Program-made: the position numbers and the translations under genes
In this document: positions 51,463 through 60,285 of the stretch, piece by piece
Layout: each line of letters starts with the position of its first letter
How positions within the stretch are numbered: position 1 is the stretch's first letter
DNA from: CAYRGQ01 sp964423925
GTDB lineage: Bacteria > Bacteroidota > Bacteroidia > Sphingobacteriales > Sphingobacteriaceae
Length of the DNA: 60,298 bases
Assembly (NCBI GenBank): GCA_964423925.1
Contig: CAYRGQ010000017.1
Span: 1 to 60,298, forward strand
Reading direction: 5' to 3'
The notes under the pieces: model-generated
Told to the model about the DNA's origin: nothing
The model's input: only the letters and a program-made list of their open reading frames with translations
The model's database searches: none

Positions 51463-52644
51463 ATGGAAATCGCTTTTTGGGTTAGTTTCGTCATCATTGT
51501 CTATACGTTCGTCGGTTACGGGCTCCTTTTATGGGTGCTGGTTCGGGCCAAGCGGCTATTTGCCAGACCGGCTGTAAAATCCATCCCTTCCGACGATGCG
51601 TTGCCTATCTGCTGCCTGATTATCGCTGCGTACAATGAGGAGTCGGAGATAGCGACTAAAATTGCCAATTCACTTGCCTTGGAATATCCCCGGCATAAAC
51701 TGTCAATCGTGTTCGTTACCGACGGATCCGACGACCGAACACCCGATATCGTGGCCGCTCATCCGGAGGTGAAGCTCCTGCACCAGCCCGAGCGGCGTGG
51801 CAAGATAGACGCCGTGCATCGTGCCGTGATGGCGAGCCATGCGGAGATCCTGGTGTTTACCGATGCAAACACCTTGCTTAATACGGACGCATTGCTCGCG
51901 TTGTGCAAGCATTACCAAGACCCGCGGGTCGGGGCCGTGTCCGGCGAGAAGCGTATCGCTATGGGTGACGCGGCCGACGCAAGCGCCGCCGGCGAAGGGT
52001 TTTATTGGAAGTACGAGTCGGCCCTGAAGAAATGGGATGCAGAGCTGAATTCCTTGGTCGGGTCGGCGGGCGAGCTGTTCAGTATCCGCCGAAGCCTGTA
52101 TGAGCCGGTGCCGCCCACCACGGTTCTCGATGACTTTATGATTTCAATGAACATCGCCCGAAAAGGGTACCGTGTGGCGTACGAGCCTGAAGCCTACGCC
52201 TCGGAGACTGCCTCCGAGGACGTCGCCGAGGAATTGAAGCGCAAGGTGCGCATCGCCGCGGGCGGTATTCAGTCCGTGGTATGGCTATGGCCATTGCTGT
52301 TTCCTTTCCAGCGACCCCTGTTGACCTTTCAGTACGTTAGCCATCGCGTACTACGATGGACGATTACGCCATTTATGCTGATATTGCTATTCGTGGCCAG
52401 CGCGGTGCTCGCGTTTCGTGATGCGGGATGGTTTTACCAGTTCGCGTTTACGGCGCAGGTGTTGTTCTACGCTTTGGCATGTTGTGGCTGGTATATGTCA
52501 CGCCGAAAGCTGCGGGCAAAAATCGTTTTCGTCCCATATTATTTCTGCGTGATGAACTATGCAGTAGTTGCGGGTCTTTTTCGCTACCTGAAAGGCAAGC
52601 AAAGTGCCGCATGGGAAAAATCGCGGCGCAAACAGTCGGCCTAG
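51463..52644 (+). CDS. Membrane glycosyltransferase, family 2
   Basis: The 393-residue product has an N-terminal membrane helix (about 3-25), a GT-A catalytic domain (about 45-270) and three C-terminal membrane helices. Catalytic landmarks are LPICCLIIAAYNEESEIATKI, VFVTDGSDDRTPDIV, the acidic VFTDANTLLNTDALL, and GSAGELFSIRRSLYEPVPP followed by DDFMISMNIARKGYRV. The layout is that of processive or lipid-linked GT2 enzymes of polysaccharide synthesis. Donor and acceptor cannot be read. No other sugar-polymer genes are adjacent. It overlaps the stop of the convergent PPTase gene by 4 nt. Confidence 0.92.
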   Translation: MEIAFWVSFVIIVYTFVGYGLLLWVLVRAKRLFARPAVKSIPSDDALPICCLIIAAYNEESEIATKIANSLALEYPRHKLSIVFVTDGSDDRTPDIVAAHPEVKLLHQPERRGKIDAVHRAVMASHAEILVFTDANTLLNTDALLALCKHYQDPRVGAVSGEKRIAMGDAADASAAGEGFYWKYESALKKWDAELNSLVGSAGELFSIRRSLYEPVPPTTVLDDFMISMNIARKGYRVAYEPEAYASETASEDVAEELKRKVRIAAGGIQSVVWLWPLLFPFQRPLLTFQYVSHRVLRWTITPFMLILLFVASAVLAFRDAGWFYQFAFTAQVLFYALACCGWYMSRRKLRAKIVFVPYYFCVMNYAVVAGLFRYLKGKQSAAWEKSRRKQSA

Positions 52645-53393
52645 CCGGGCTGCCAACGGTAGCATCTAAACGCTTCGAAACGGCGAGGCGTACACAGCGT
52701 TGCGAGCATTTGGGAAGGCACTTCAAACGTATGTAGGTGGAGCGGGTTGGCTTCCGTGTTTCCCACGTTTTTTTGTTGAACTTCGCTGGCCCCGTCCAGC
52801 ACTTCAAAGCTCGGCAGGTGTTCGCCTATCCCTTTCCCCGTCAGCTTTAGGATGGCTTCCTTGCGTGTCCACAGCGTGTAAAAGCGTGCGGGTGCGTTGT
52901 CGATATGCTGTATCTCGCGGGGAGAGAAGCAAGCATCCATCATGCTTTCGAAGTCGAAATCCGTTTTGACGAGCTCGATGTCGATGCCGATGGGGTAGTG
53001 GGGGTCAATGGCGATGAGGACGTGGTCGTCGGTGTACGAAAGGCTGAATGAAAGCGGTTGTGATACTCCCGCCACGAAAGGTTTGTTGTGCTCACCCAGT
53101 CGAAAGCGCACCGCGTGAGGAGGGATGCCTAGGGCCTGGCCTAGCAAATGCCTTAAAACCACGCGCCCCTGCAAAAACCGATGGCGATGCCGGGCCTGGT
53201 GAAAGCGCAGCCCCTTATTGATTTCTTCGGGACTGAGCGTGTCTGCAAAACGAGTCGCCTCATCGGCGTTGGTGAGAATGGGCACGCTCCACACGGTGGG
53301 GACACTAGCGATATCGGACACAGGCAGGTGCATGCCACCCGGATGCCATGTAGTGACGGCGCAGTGGTCGTTTTGCAACAAGATTGATTTCAT
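52641..53393 (-). CDS. 4'-phosphopantetheinyl transferase, Sfp type
   Basis: The 250-residue product has the Sfp/Gsp family motifs: FLQGRVVLRHLLGQALGI, the CoA/Mg part IGIDIELVKTDFDFE with Asp and Glu, and FYTLWTRKEAILKLTGKGIG with the WxxKE motif. It transfers the phosphopantetheine arm of CoA to a carrier protein in fatty acid, polyketide or peptide synthesis. Sfp-type enzymes are twice the size of AcpS, as here. No carrier-protein gene is adjacent, so it is probably a housekeeping or secondary-metabolite enzyme acting elsewhere. No promoter was identified. Confidence 0.93.
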   Translation of the reverse strand: MKSILLQNDHCAVTTWHPGGMHLPVSDIASVPTVWSVPILTNADEATRFADTLSPEEINKGLRFHQARHRHRFLQGRVVLRHLLGQALGIPPHAVRFRLGEHNKPFVAGVSQPLSFSLSYTDDHVLIAIDPHYPIGIDIELVKTDFDFESMMDACFSPREIQHIDNAPARFYTLWTRKEAILKLTGKGIGEHLPSFEVLDGASEVQQKNVGNTEANPLHLHTFEVPSQMLATLCTPRRFEAFRCYRWQPG

Positions 53394-53474
53394 CGGTATG
53401 AAGGTCGGCTTTTTTTGGCAAAGCGAGGAAATGGAGCGGTAAAAAACACCTAGCGTGCCCGGCGACGCCGCGGC

Positions 53475-54689
53475 CTACTGCTCCACATTTTTGATGTGTT
53501 TTCGGAAATAATGCTCCAGAAACGAATGGGCTACGCCCATGGCGCCGGCGTCTCCCGCCAGTTTGGACACACGGATTTCGGCTTGGTTGCGAATGGGTGT
53601 CATGCAGTAGGTATTGATGGCTTGTTGGATAGGCACCGTGATGTATTGCTTCGCCTCCGCAATCTTGCCCGCCAGGATAATGAGTTCGGGGTTGAACAGC
53701 TGTACCAGCGTCGCAATTCCCTTCCCCAGTTTTTCGCCAATGGACGAAAGAATGTTAATCGCAAATTGGTCGCCTTTATTGGCAGCCTGAATGACCAGCT
53801 TGGGCTCGATGTTGTCCACGTCAGTCTCGATTAGTCCGGTGAGCAGCGAGGCTTGTCCGGACCGGATGCCCTCCTTTGCCAGACGGGCTAGCGCAATTCC
53901 TGATGCCACCGTTTCCAAGCAGCCTTTTTTGCCGCAATAGCAAAGATTGCCGTCTTCTACGAAGGGAATGTGCCCGATCTCACCCGAAAAGCCGTTGGTG
54001 CCGTTGCGGAGCTTACCATCCATGATAATCCCCAGCCCGATGCCCCAATCCATCAGGATGACGAGCACGTCCTTCTTGTCCCGCGCGTAACCAAACTTGA
54101 GTTCGGCGACGGCAGCGTTCTTCACGTCGTTAGTCAGGTGTACCGGTTTGTCCAGGCGATGCGCGATTGCGGCTTTCAGTGACTGGCCGTCCGTTCCTTC
54201 GTATAGATAAGTCAGATTATGCCCTTGGCGGATGTCAATCAGGCCCGGCATACTCATGCCGACGCCTAACAGCTGGGAGCGCGGAATACGCGCCGCATCC
54301 AAATATTGTTCGATGATAAGCAGCAGGGGCTCCAGCGCCGACTGGTCGGCACTGAGGTCGATGGGGGAAAACTGGGTGGGGCAGACCTTATTGTTACTAT
54401 TGTCGATTACAGTCAATTTTACCCCAAATCGCTCCACTTCCACGCACAGCACATGAAACAGCCCGCTTTTTAGTTTGTTGATGATGGGTTTACGCCCACC
54501 GATTGATACGCCTTTTTCATCCTGTACGATAATCTCTTCTGCCATTAGGCTGTTGACGAGCTCAATTGTTTTGGGGGAGCTGATTTTTAGCCAATTGCTG
54601 ATTTCCGCAAAGGTCATACCTTGGTTTTCGATCAACGCGCTCACGAGCTGGAGCCGCAGGATATAATTCTTGCGTTCGATCTTGTTCAT
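53475..54689 (-). CDS. ROK family transcriptional regulator
   Basis: The product has 404 residues from ATG 54689 (MNKIERKNYILRLQLVSALI). A winged-helix DNA-binding domain (about 10-75: MTFAEISNWLKISSPKTIELVNSL) precedes the ROK sugar-kinase-like domain. VLVILMDWGIGLGIIMDGKL carries the glycine-rich ATP region, and the zinc-binding signature is HIPFVEDGNLCYCGKKGCLETVASG, with three cysteines. Such regulators (NagC, Mlc, XylR) answer to sugars or sugar phosphates. An ATG at 54743 gives 18 more residues, but it lies downstream of a -7 box by only 6 nt, so 54689 is preferred. It is divergent from the Gfo/Idh and DUF1080 genes, its probable targets. Confidence 0.93.
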   Translation of the reverse strand: MNKIERKNYILRLQLVSALIENQGMTFAEISNWLKISSPKTIELVNSLMAEEIIVQDEKGVSIGGRKPIINKLKSGLFHVLCVEVERFGVKLTVIDNSNNKVCPTQFSPIDLSADQSALEPLLLIIEQYLDAARIPRSQLLGVGMSMPGLIDIRQGHNLTYLYEGTDGQSLKAAIAHRLDKPVHLTNDVKNAAVAELKFGYARDKKDVLVILMDWGIGLGIIMDGKLRNGTNGFSGEIGHIPFVEDGNLCYCGKKGCLETVASGIALARLAKEGIRSGQASLLTGLIETDVDNIEPKLVIQAANKGDQFAINILSSIGEKLGKGIATLVQLFNPELIILAGKIAEAKQYITVPIQQAINTYCMTPIRNQAEIRVSKLAGDAGAMGVAHSFLEHYFRKHIKNVEQ

Positions 54690-54748
54690 CTGTTTGACCG
54701 ATTCGCTATCGAGAAAAAGCGAGAAACCCAAGACATTTGCCATAGAAA

Positions 54749-54756
54749 CAAAATTA
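54749..54756 (-). promoter_or_regulatory. Probable -7 box of the ROK gene
   Basis: On the reverse strand TAATTTTG is a full -7 match. The -33 place 20 nt upstream reads TTA (54777-54779). The inverted repeat 54761-54779 fills the spacer between the two boxes, the position where a bound repressor would block the polymerase. Confidence 0.5.
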
Positions 54757-54760
54757 AGTT

Positions 54761-54779
54761 TTATTTTCTTATAAAATAA
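54761..54779. promoter_or_regulatory. Candidate ROK operator (perfect 7+7 inverted repeat)
   Basis: TTATTTT (54761-54767) and AAAATAA (54773-54779) are exact reverse complements around CTTAT. The half-sites resemble the AT-rich TTATTT...AAATAA half-sites known for NagC/Mlc of the same family. It lies in the divergent region between the ROK gene and its probable targets, so it could serve autoregulation and control of the forward genes. Confidence 0.6.
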
Positions 54780-54820
54780 GTGAATGGAGGTTTCTTTTGT
54801 TAAAAATTGATGGAAGTTTT

Positions 54821-54851
54821 TTGTTTTTTTTCCGAGAAAACAATAGATTTG
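54821..54851 (+). promoter_or_regulatory. Promoter of the Gfo/Idh-DUF1080 unit
   Basis: TTG (54821-54823), exactly 20 nt, then TAGATTTG (54844-54851): a full match. Start expected near 54856, about 114 nt before the ATG at 54970; this leader contains no recognised structure. Confidence 0.76.
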
Positions 54852-54969
54852 GCATTACGTATTCACGCGTGGTGCCTAGAGGCATTGCTTTGTCTGCTTA
54901 TCATCAGGCAAGGCCTGCCCTTTAGGTTTGGTTGCTGCGCTTAACATTGAAAAATACCTGAATTAAATT

Positions 54970-56238
54970 ATGAAAGAGACAAACAATTCCCGTCGGGACT
55001 TTCTCAAAAAAGCCATGATCGGGGCGGCGGCATTTTCGATCGTCCCTCGTTTTGTTTTGGGTGGTCAGGGTTATCTGGCGCCCAGCGACCACCTCACCAA
55101 GGGCGTCATCGGCGTAGGCGCCATGGGGCGTGGGCATTTCGGCTACGCGGGTACGAAAACGGTTGCCATCTGCGATGTGGATAAGCGCCATTTGGGCTTG
55201 GCGATGCGCAATTTGGACGCCGGTGTGAAGCAGTTTTCGGATTTCCGCGAACTGATCCAGCAATCCGACGTGGATATCGTGCACATTGCTACGCCGCCGC
55301 ATTGGCATGGCGTGATGGCGGCGGAAGCCGCGCGCATGGGTAAGGATATATGGTGCGAAAAACCCATGACGCGTACCATCGGCGAAGGGAAGCGTGTGGC
55401 CGAGCTTGTGAAGCAGCACGGCAACATGTTCAGGCTGAACACCTGGTTCCGCTTTGAGGATAATTTCTACGGGATGAATGTGCCCGTCAAAAAGATAAAG
55501 AAGCTCGTTGACTCGGGCATGTTGGGCTGGCCGTTGAAGGTCACGATCAGCAAGCATACGGGCTTCGACTGGAAATTCTACTGGGTAGGGCAGGAAAACC
55601 TGCCGGTGGAGACACCGCCAGCTGAATTGGATTACGATATGTGGTTGGGTCCGGCACCCTACAAACCTTATAGTACGCATCGGGTCCATACGACCTTCCG
55701 CGGATACTGGGATTACGATGGGGGCGGCCTTGGCGATATGGGGCAGCACTACATCGACCCCGTGCAGTATTTCCTAGGTAAAGATAATGAGAGCCCGGTG
55801 TCGGTTGAAATAGACGCGCCTCAGCAGCATAGTGATGCCGTAGGCACTTGGCGCCGGGTAGAGTATACCTACGCGGATGGTTGCAAAATCATTCTGGACG
55901 GAGAGGGCACGGATGTGGGAATGCCGTATATAGAAGGCCCCAACGGCAAGCTGTATCGGGGATTCCAGTCGGATATCCCGGACATGGAGCGCAAGCTCGC
56001 CAGCTTCCCCGATCCCGAGCCGCAGATGACGGATTTCGTTGAGTCGGTCAAAACCCGTAAGAAATTTGCGCTGAACGAACAGAACGGGCATCGTTCATGT
56101 ACGGTGGTGAACATGGGGCTCATTGCGCTTCGGTTGGGCCGATCGCTGCAGTTCGATTCAGATAAACAGGTATTCATAAACGACGAGGCTGCCAACCGGT
56201 TGGTTGATCAGCCGATGCGCGGGCCGTGGACCATTTAA
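54970..56238 (+). CDS. Gfo/Idh/MocA family oxidoreductase with Tat signal
   Basis: The 422-residue product starts with NNSRRDFLKKAMIGAAAFSI, a clear twin-arginine signal with the SRRDFLK motif, so the protein is exported folded with its cofactor. The Rossmann part has GVIGVGAMGRGHFGYAG, the AICDVDKRHLGLAM segment and the ATPPHWHGVMAAEAARMGKDIWCEKPM block with the conserved EKP lysine. The C-terminal substrate domain has DYDGGGLGDMGQHYIDPVQY. It probably oxidises or reduces a sugar or cyclitol using NAD(P). It lies 35 nt before the DUF1080 gene and is divergent from the ROK gene. Exported members may act as part of 3-keto-glycoside chemistry together with DUF1080 hydrolases; the pairing supports this but does not prove it. 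Confidence 0.93.
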   Translation: MKETNNSRRDFLKKAMIGAAAFSIVPRFVLGGQGYLAPSDHLTKGVIGVGAMGRGHFGYAGTKTVAICDVDKRHLGLAMRNLDAGVKQFSDFRELIQQSDVDIVHIATPPHWHGVMAAEAARMGKDIWCEKPMTRTIGEGKRVAELVKQHGNMFRLNTWFRFEDNFYGMNVPVKKIKKLVDSGMLGWPLKVTISKHTGFDWKFYWVGQENLPVETPPAELDYDMWLGPAPYKPYSTHRVHTTFRGYWDYDGGGLGDMGQHYIDPVQYFLGKDNESPVSVEIDAPQQHSDAVGTWRRVEYTYADGCKIILDGEGTDVGMPYIEGPNGKLYRGFQSDIPDMERKLASFPDPEPQMTDFVESVKTRKKFALNEQNGHRSCTVVNMGLIALRLGRSLQFDSDKQVFINDEAANRLVDQPMRGPWTI

Positions 56239-56273
56239 TCTTTGATTACATTCGGAAATAATTTCAATCGGAA

Positions 56274-59200
56274 ATGAAAAATATACTATATGCGTTTTTA
56301 TTGTCGGCAAGCGTAGTCCTGTCTGCAACCGCGCAACAAGATACCCGAACCTCGGTTACCAAAGTAGCTGACTTACTAGCTCAGCAACCCGCGCAGACTA
56401 CGCAGCAATTTGTGGATGCGATGGCGCAGCTGGAGCGCTTTACGACGGCGGACATCGCGGTCTTGTTCGGACAGCTTAAGCCAGAAGGTACCGGCGACGA
56501 CGCTGGCATCGAGTACGCGGCCAATAGCTATAGCTATCATGTGTTGCAGGACGGAAAGGAAAGCCAGCGCGCGACATTTGTGGCGGGAGCCTTGGTGGCA
56601 CTCGAAAAAGCGACGGATAGGGATAACAAAGGATTCATCATCCAGATGCTGCAAAACGCGGGTAAGGATGACGCCGTGCCGGCGTTGGAGAGCTACTTGA
56701 CCGATCCGTACTTAGCGGAGAAGGCCGCGCGTGCACTAGGAAGGATTGGCAGCGAAGCCGCTGGAGCAGCCCTGCTTTCGTCACTTGGAAAAGCCGACGA
56801 GCAGACCGCTGTTACGACCATAAATGCGTTGGGCTTTATGCGCTACGCGCCTGCAGAGCCAGTATTGCTCGGGCGTCTGGCGACAGCCGACGAAGTTAAT
56901 AAGCGCGTGATTTTGTATGCGCTTTCTGAGATTGCTGGAGAGGCATCCGAATCGGCGCTGCGGCAGGAAGCCGCACGTGCGGACTATGTATACGAGCCAA
57001 CGAATGCAGCCGACGCATACGTCGCCTATGGAAACCGGCTTGCGGAAGAAGGCAAGACCCGTCTGGCAACGAAAGTGGCTAACCGAATCTACAAGCAAGC
57101 CAAACAACCTGGTCAAGCGCACAACCGCGTGGCAGCATTGGGATTATTGACCCAGCTCAAGGGTGCTAGCCAAGTCAAGAATTTAGTGAAGGGTGCACGC
57201 GACAAGGACCTGTTGGTTCGCCACGCCAGCCTACGCCTGCTTGCGCCGCATTTGACGCCCGCCATTTCGACAACTTTGCTGTCACGCTTAGACCGTCAAG
57301 AACCGCACGTACAAGCTGATGTGTTAGCCTTCTTGACTGCGAACGGCGTACAAGCGGCGGCCCCCGTCGCTACGCAATTGCTACAAAGCGCGGATGCAGG
57401 CGTTCGTCAGCAAGCCGTTAAAACATTGTTTGCGCTATCGGGCTCGTCTGCCTTGCCTACTTTGGTTGCTTTGCTTCCTAATGCGGATCCGTCTTTGCAG
57501 GCCACGATCCAAAATATTTTGCTGCGTAGCGAAGGCAAAACCGTCGTCCCGTTATTGATCAGCGCACTGACGCAGACGCAGGACGCGACCGTACGTAAGC
57601 TGGCTTTGGATGTACTTGGCAAACGCGCCGCAAGCGAGGCCACGCCGACGATTTTCAATATTGTTAACGACCGTGCAACGGCACCTGACGTGCGCGCCGC
57701 TGCCTATCAGACGCTTGCACAGACGACTGGTCCGGAGGATTTGGAGTCCTTGCTCGGGCAGTTGGCCCACGTGGACGGCGATCAAGCGGCATTGGTAGAG
57801 TCGGCGATTATCGCCGCCATTACGCGCAGCGACAAGCCTGCCCAACAGCGTGACAAGACCATTTCCTACATCAGCAAGCTGGGCGCGCAGGCGTTGCCCA
57901 AATACCTTCCCGTTTTGGCAGGCATCGGCGGGCCGCAAGCCCTTTCGCTCGTAGAATCCCACTTGACCAATAATAACGCTGCGGTCAGTGCATCCGCATT
58001 TTCTTCGTTGACCCGTTGGAGCAACGAAGAGGCTCTTCCCGTCCTGATTGAGCGTAGCCGCCAGCAGAATCCTGAAGCCCAGCAACGCGAAATCGTCGAC
58101 GGCATCATCCGTCTGGTTAGTGCGTCGCAAGGGACTCCGGCTCAGAAGACGCTTTGGCTGCGCGATGCATTCGAGGTGGCAGCTGACGCTGCCCAGCAGC
58201 GCCGAATCATCAGCGCGCTCGAAAGTACGCAAACCTATAACGCGATGATGTTTGCAGCGCGTTTCTTGGACAATGAGGAGTTGCGCGGTGCTGCATTGAA
58301 CACCCTGATGAACATCGGGCTGGAGCGGAAGGACTTTTATGGAGACGATGTGAAGGCGTTGCTGAATCGCGCTGCGGACATGCTGTCCGGCTCGGAAAGC
58401 ACCTATTTGCGCGAGGCGCTCCTGCGGCATATCGCCGAGCTGCCAGACGATAACGGCTGGGTTTCCCTGTTTAACGGCAACGATTTGACGGGTTGGAAGG
58501 GATTGGTGGAGAACCCCATCGCACGTGCCCGTATGACTCCGGCTGAGCTTGCTGAGAAACAAGCGGCAGCGGATCGCCAGATGCGTGAGGGATGGTACGT
58601 AGAATCCGGTGTCCTTCACTTCAATGGTAAGGGCGACAACATTGCGACGGTAAAACAATATGGCGACTTTGAAATGTTAGTCGACTGGAAGCTCGCCAAG
58701 GATGGCAAGGATGGCGACGCTGGAATTTACCTCCGGGGTACACCTCAGGTCCAGATTTGGGATACGTCGCGCGTCGAAGTGGGTGCACAAGTAGGTTCCG
58801 GCGGACTCTATAACAACCAGAAACATGAGAGCAAGCCCTTAGTAGTCGCAGATAATGAACTGGGCGAATGGAATACGTTCTTGATTCGTATGGTGGGCGA
58901 CAAGGTGACCGTTTACCTGAACGGACAACTTGTGACGGACAACGTGGTATTGGAGAACTTCTGGGATCGCAGCCAGCCCATCTTCCCTATAGAACAGATT
59001 GAGCTGCAGGCGCATGGCACGCACGTATCCTACCGTGATATTTACATTCGGGAATTGCCCAGCCAGCGCGTTTTCGAACTGAGCGATGCCGAGCAGGCCG
59101 AAGGCTTTGAAGTGCTTTTCGACGGCACTAACATGGACAAGTGGACGGGCAATACTGATTCATATGGTGTCTCGGAAGAGGGCACGCTGGCCATCGTCCC

Positions 59201-59678
59201 TACACAGGGTTCGGGTGGCAACCTATACACCAAGGAACAATTCGGCGACTTCGTGTACCGCTTTGAGTTCCGTTTGACCCCGGGTGCGAATAATGGTATC
59301 GGCATCCGGACACCCATGGAGGGTGACGCTGCTTACGAAGGTATGGAAATCCAAGTGCTCGATGATGGCGCTGATATGTATAAGGACCTGGAAGACCACC
59401 AATACCATGGGTCGGTTTACGGCATCATCGCCGCCAAGCGTGGCCACCTGAAGCCGGTAGGCGAATGGAACGAGCAGGAAATTTTTATCAAGGGTAACAA
59501 AATCCGCGTGACGCTTAACGGCACGGTCATCGTGGACGGTGACTTGGCCGAGGCAACAAGAAACGGTACGCTTGACGGGCGCGATCACCCCGGGCTGAAG
59601 CGTACTTCGGGCCATATCGCTTTCCTTGGCCACGGATCTGAGGTTCATTTCCGGAATATCCGGATCAAGCGCCTATAA
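56274..59678 (+). CDS. HEAT-repeat protein with two DUF1080 (3-keto-disaccharide hydrolase) domains
   Basis: The 1134-residue product has a signal peptide (LYAFLLSASVVLSATAQ). Residues about 100-700 are HEAT-like helical repeats (AARALGRIGSEAAGAALLSSL, VLAFLTANGVQAAAPVATQL, LALDVLGKRAASEATPTIFN). Two copies of DUF1080 follow, from about 731 (SLFNGNDLTGWKGLVENP) and from about 946 (EVLFDGTNMDKWTGNTDSYG, GANNGIGIRTPMEGDAAYEG). DUF1080 domains have a concanavalin-like fold, and members cleave 3-keto-glycosidic bonds. The HEAT part probably mediates binding. A hairpin terminator follows 37 nt after the stop. The first copy holds a 40-residue insertion of Ala/Glu/Arg-rich sequence (MTPAELAEKQAAADRQM). 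Confidence 0.93.
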   Translation: MKNILYAFLLSASVVLSATAQQDTRTSVTKVADLLAQQPAQTTQQFVDAMAQLERFTTADIAVLFGQLKPEGTGDDAGIEYAANSYSYHVLQDGKESQRATFVAGALVALEKATDRDNKGFIIQMLQNAGKDDAVPALESYLTDPYLAEKAARALGRIGSEAAGAALLSSLGKADEQTAVTTINALGFMRYAPAEPVLLGRLATADEVNKRVILYALSEIAGEASESALRQEAARADYVYEPTNAADAYVAYGNRLAEEGKTRLATKVANRIYKQAKQPGQAHNRVAALGLLTQLKGASQVKNLVKGARDKDLLVRHASLRLLAPHLTPAISTTLLSRLDRQEPHVQADVLAFLTANGVQAAAPVATQLLQSADAGVRQQAVKTLFALSGSSALPTLVALLPNADPSLQATIQNILLRSEGKTVVPLLISALTQTQDATVRKLALDVLGKRAASEATPTIFNIVNDRATAPDVRAAAYQTLAQTTGPEDLESLLGQLAHVDGDQAALVESAIIAAITRSDKPAQQRDKTISYISKLGAQALPKYLPVLAGIGGPQALSLVESHLTNNNAAVSASAFSSLTRWSNEEALPVLIERSRQQNPEAQQREIVDGIIRLVSASQGTPAQKTLWLRDAFEVAADAAQQRRIISALESTQTYNAMMFAARFLDNEELRGAALNTLMNIGLERKDFYGDDVKALLNRAADMLSGSESTYLREALLRHIAELPDDNGWVSLFNGNDLTGWKGLVENPIARARMTPAELAEKQAAADRQMREGWYVESGVLHFNGKGDNIATVKQYGDFEMLVDWKLAKDGKDGDAGIYLRGTPQVQIWDTSRVEVGAQVGSGGLYNNQKHESKPLVVADNELGEWNTFLIRMVGDKVTVYLNGQLVTDNVVLENFWDRSQPIFPIEQIELQAHGTHVSYRDIYIRELPSQRVFELSDAEQAEGFEVLFDGTNMDKWTGNTDSYGVSEEGTLAIVPTQGSGGNLYTKEQFGDFVYRFEFRLTPGANNGIGIRTPMEGDAAYEGMEIQVLDDGADMYKDLEDHQYHGSVYGIIAAKRGHLKPVGEWNEQEIFIKGNKIRVTLNGTVIVDGDLAEATRNGTLDGRDHPGLKRTSGHIAFLGHGSEVHFRNIRIKRL

Positions 59679-59714
59679 GCGATACGACGCCACCCTTTTA
59701 AGTTTGATAAAGTT

Positions 59715-59751
59715 GGAGCCGACCCGTAGTGTGTCGGCTTCAGCTTTTTTT
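59715..59751 (+). terminator. Intrinsic terminator after the DUF1080 gene
   Basis: GGAGCCGAC (59715-59723) pairs with GTCGGCTTC (59733-59741) over 9 bp including one G-T pair. After AGC a run of seven T follows (59745-59751). It separates the DUF1080 unit from the rpsL promoter. Confidence 0.78.
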
Positions 59752-59797
59752 GGTGGCCCGGAAGGGGGTGGGGCTTCGATATTTTTTCCCTAGTCTA

Positions 59798-59828
59798 TTG
59801 ATTATCAAAAATAAACTTTATACCTTTG
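59798..59828 (+). promoter_or_regulatory. Promoter of rpsL
   Basis: TTG (59798-59800), exactly 20 nt, then TACCTTTG (59821-59828): a full match, with the same -7 box as rplM. The transcript would start near 59833, giving a purine-rich leader of about 45 nt. Confidence 0.85.
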
Positions 59829-59877
59829 CAGTCCTAAAAACAAGTTTAGGAATAAAAGGATAAATTAAAAAAAGTAA

Positions 59878-60285
59878 ATGCCTACTATTCAGCAATTAGT
59901 TAGGAAAGGTAGAGTAGTTCTGGAGGATAAGAGTAAATCCCCAGCGTTGGACAGCTGTCCACAGCGAAGAGGCGTGTGCACCCGTGTGTACACCACTACC
60001 CCTAAGAAACCAAACTCAGCCATGCGCAAAGTCGCTCGTGTTCGTTTGACAAACGGTAAGGAAGTCAACGCATACATTCCAGGCGAAGGACACAACTTGC
60101 AGGAGCACTCCATCGTATTGATCCGTGGTGGTCGTGTGAAGGACTTGCCGGGTGTTCGTTACCACATTATCCGTGGTGCGCTGGATACCTCCGGTGTAGC
60201 GGGCCGTAACCAACGCCGTTCGAAATATGGTACCAAGCGTCCTAAGCCAGGACAAGCAGCGGCGCCAGCTAAGGGTAAAAAATAA
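59878..60285 (+). CDS. rpsL: 30S ribosomal protein S12
   Basis: The 135-residue product is complete S12, which lies at the decoding centre and controls accuracy. TIQQLVRKGR at the N terminus, CPQRRGVCTRVYTTTPKKPNSA with the lysine that changes in streptomycin resistance, and GHNLQEHSIVLIRGGRVKDLPGVRYHIIRG are conserved. The tail ends in basic KPGQAAAPAKGKK. It usually heads the str operon (rpsL-rpsG-fusA); the other genes would be beyond the right edge. The Lys of TTTPKKPNSA and the PGVRYH loop are wild-type in form. Confidence 0.98.
   Translation: MPTIQQLVRKGRVVLEDKSKSPALDSCPQRRGVCTRVYTTTPKKPNSAMRKVARVRLTNGKEVNAYIPGEGHNLQEHSIVLIRGGRVKDLPGVRYHIIRGALDTSGVAGRNQRRSKYGTKRPKPGQAAAPAKGKK

Noticed and set aside
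54823..54830. T-rich run as a terminator tail
   Set aside because: No stem precedes it; it is explained as spacer DNA of the Gfo/Idh promoter.
54922..55749. Reverse-strand frame of 275 codons
   Set aside because: It is opposite the Tat signal and Rossmann domain of the Gfo/Idh gene, whose motifs are clear; the reverse product has an odd composition rich in His and Arg.
57552..58658. Long open frame on the reverse strand (over 360 codons)
   Set aside because: It lies wholly opposite the HEAT part of the DUF1080 protein, has no family features, and is explained by codon bias in the real gene.
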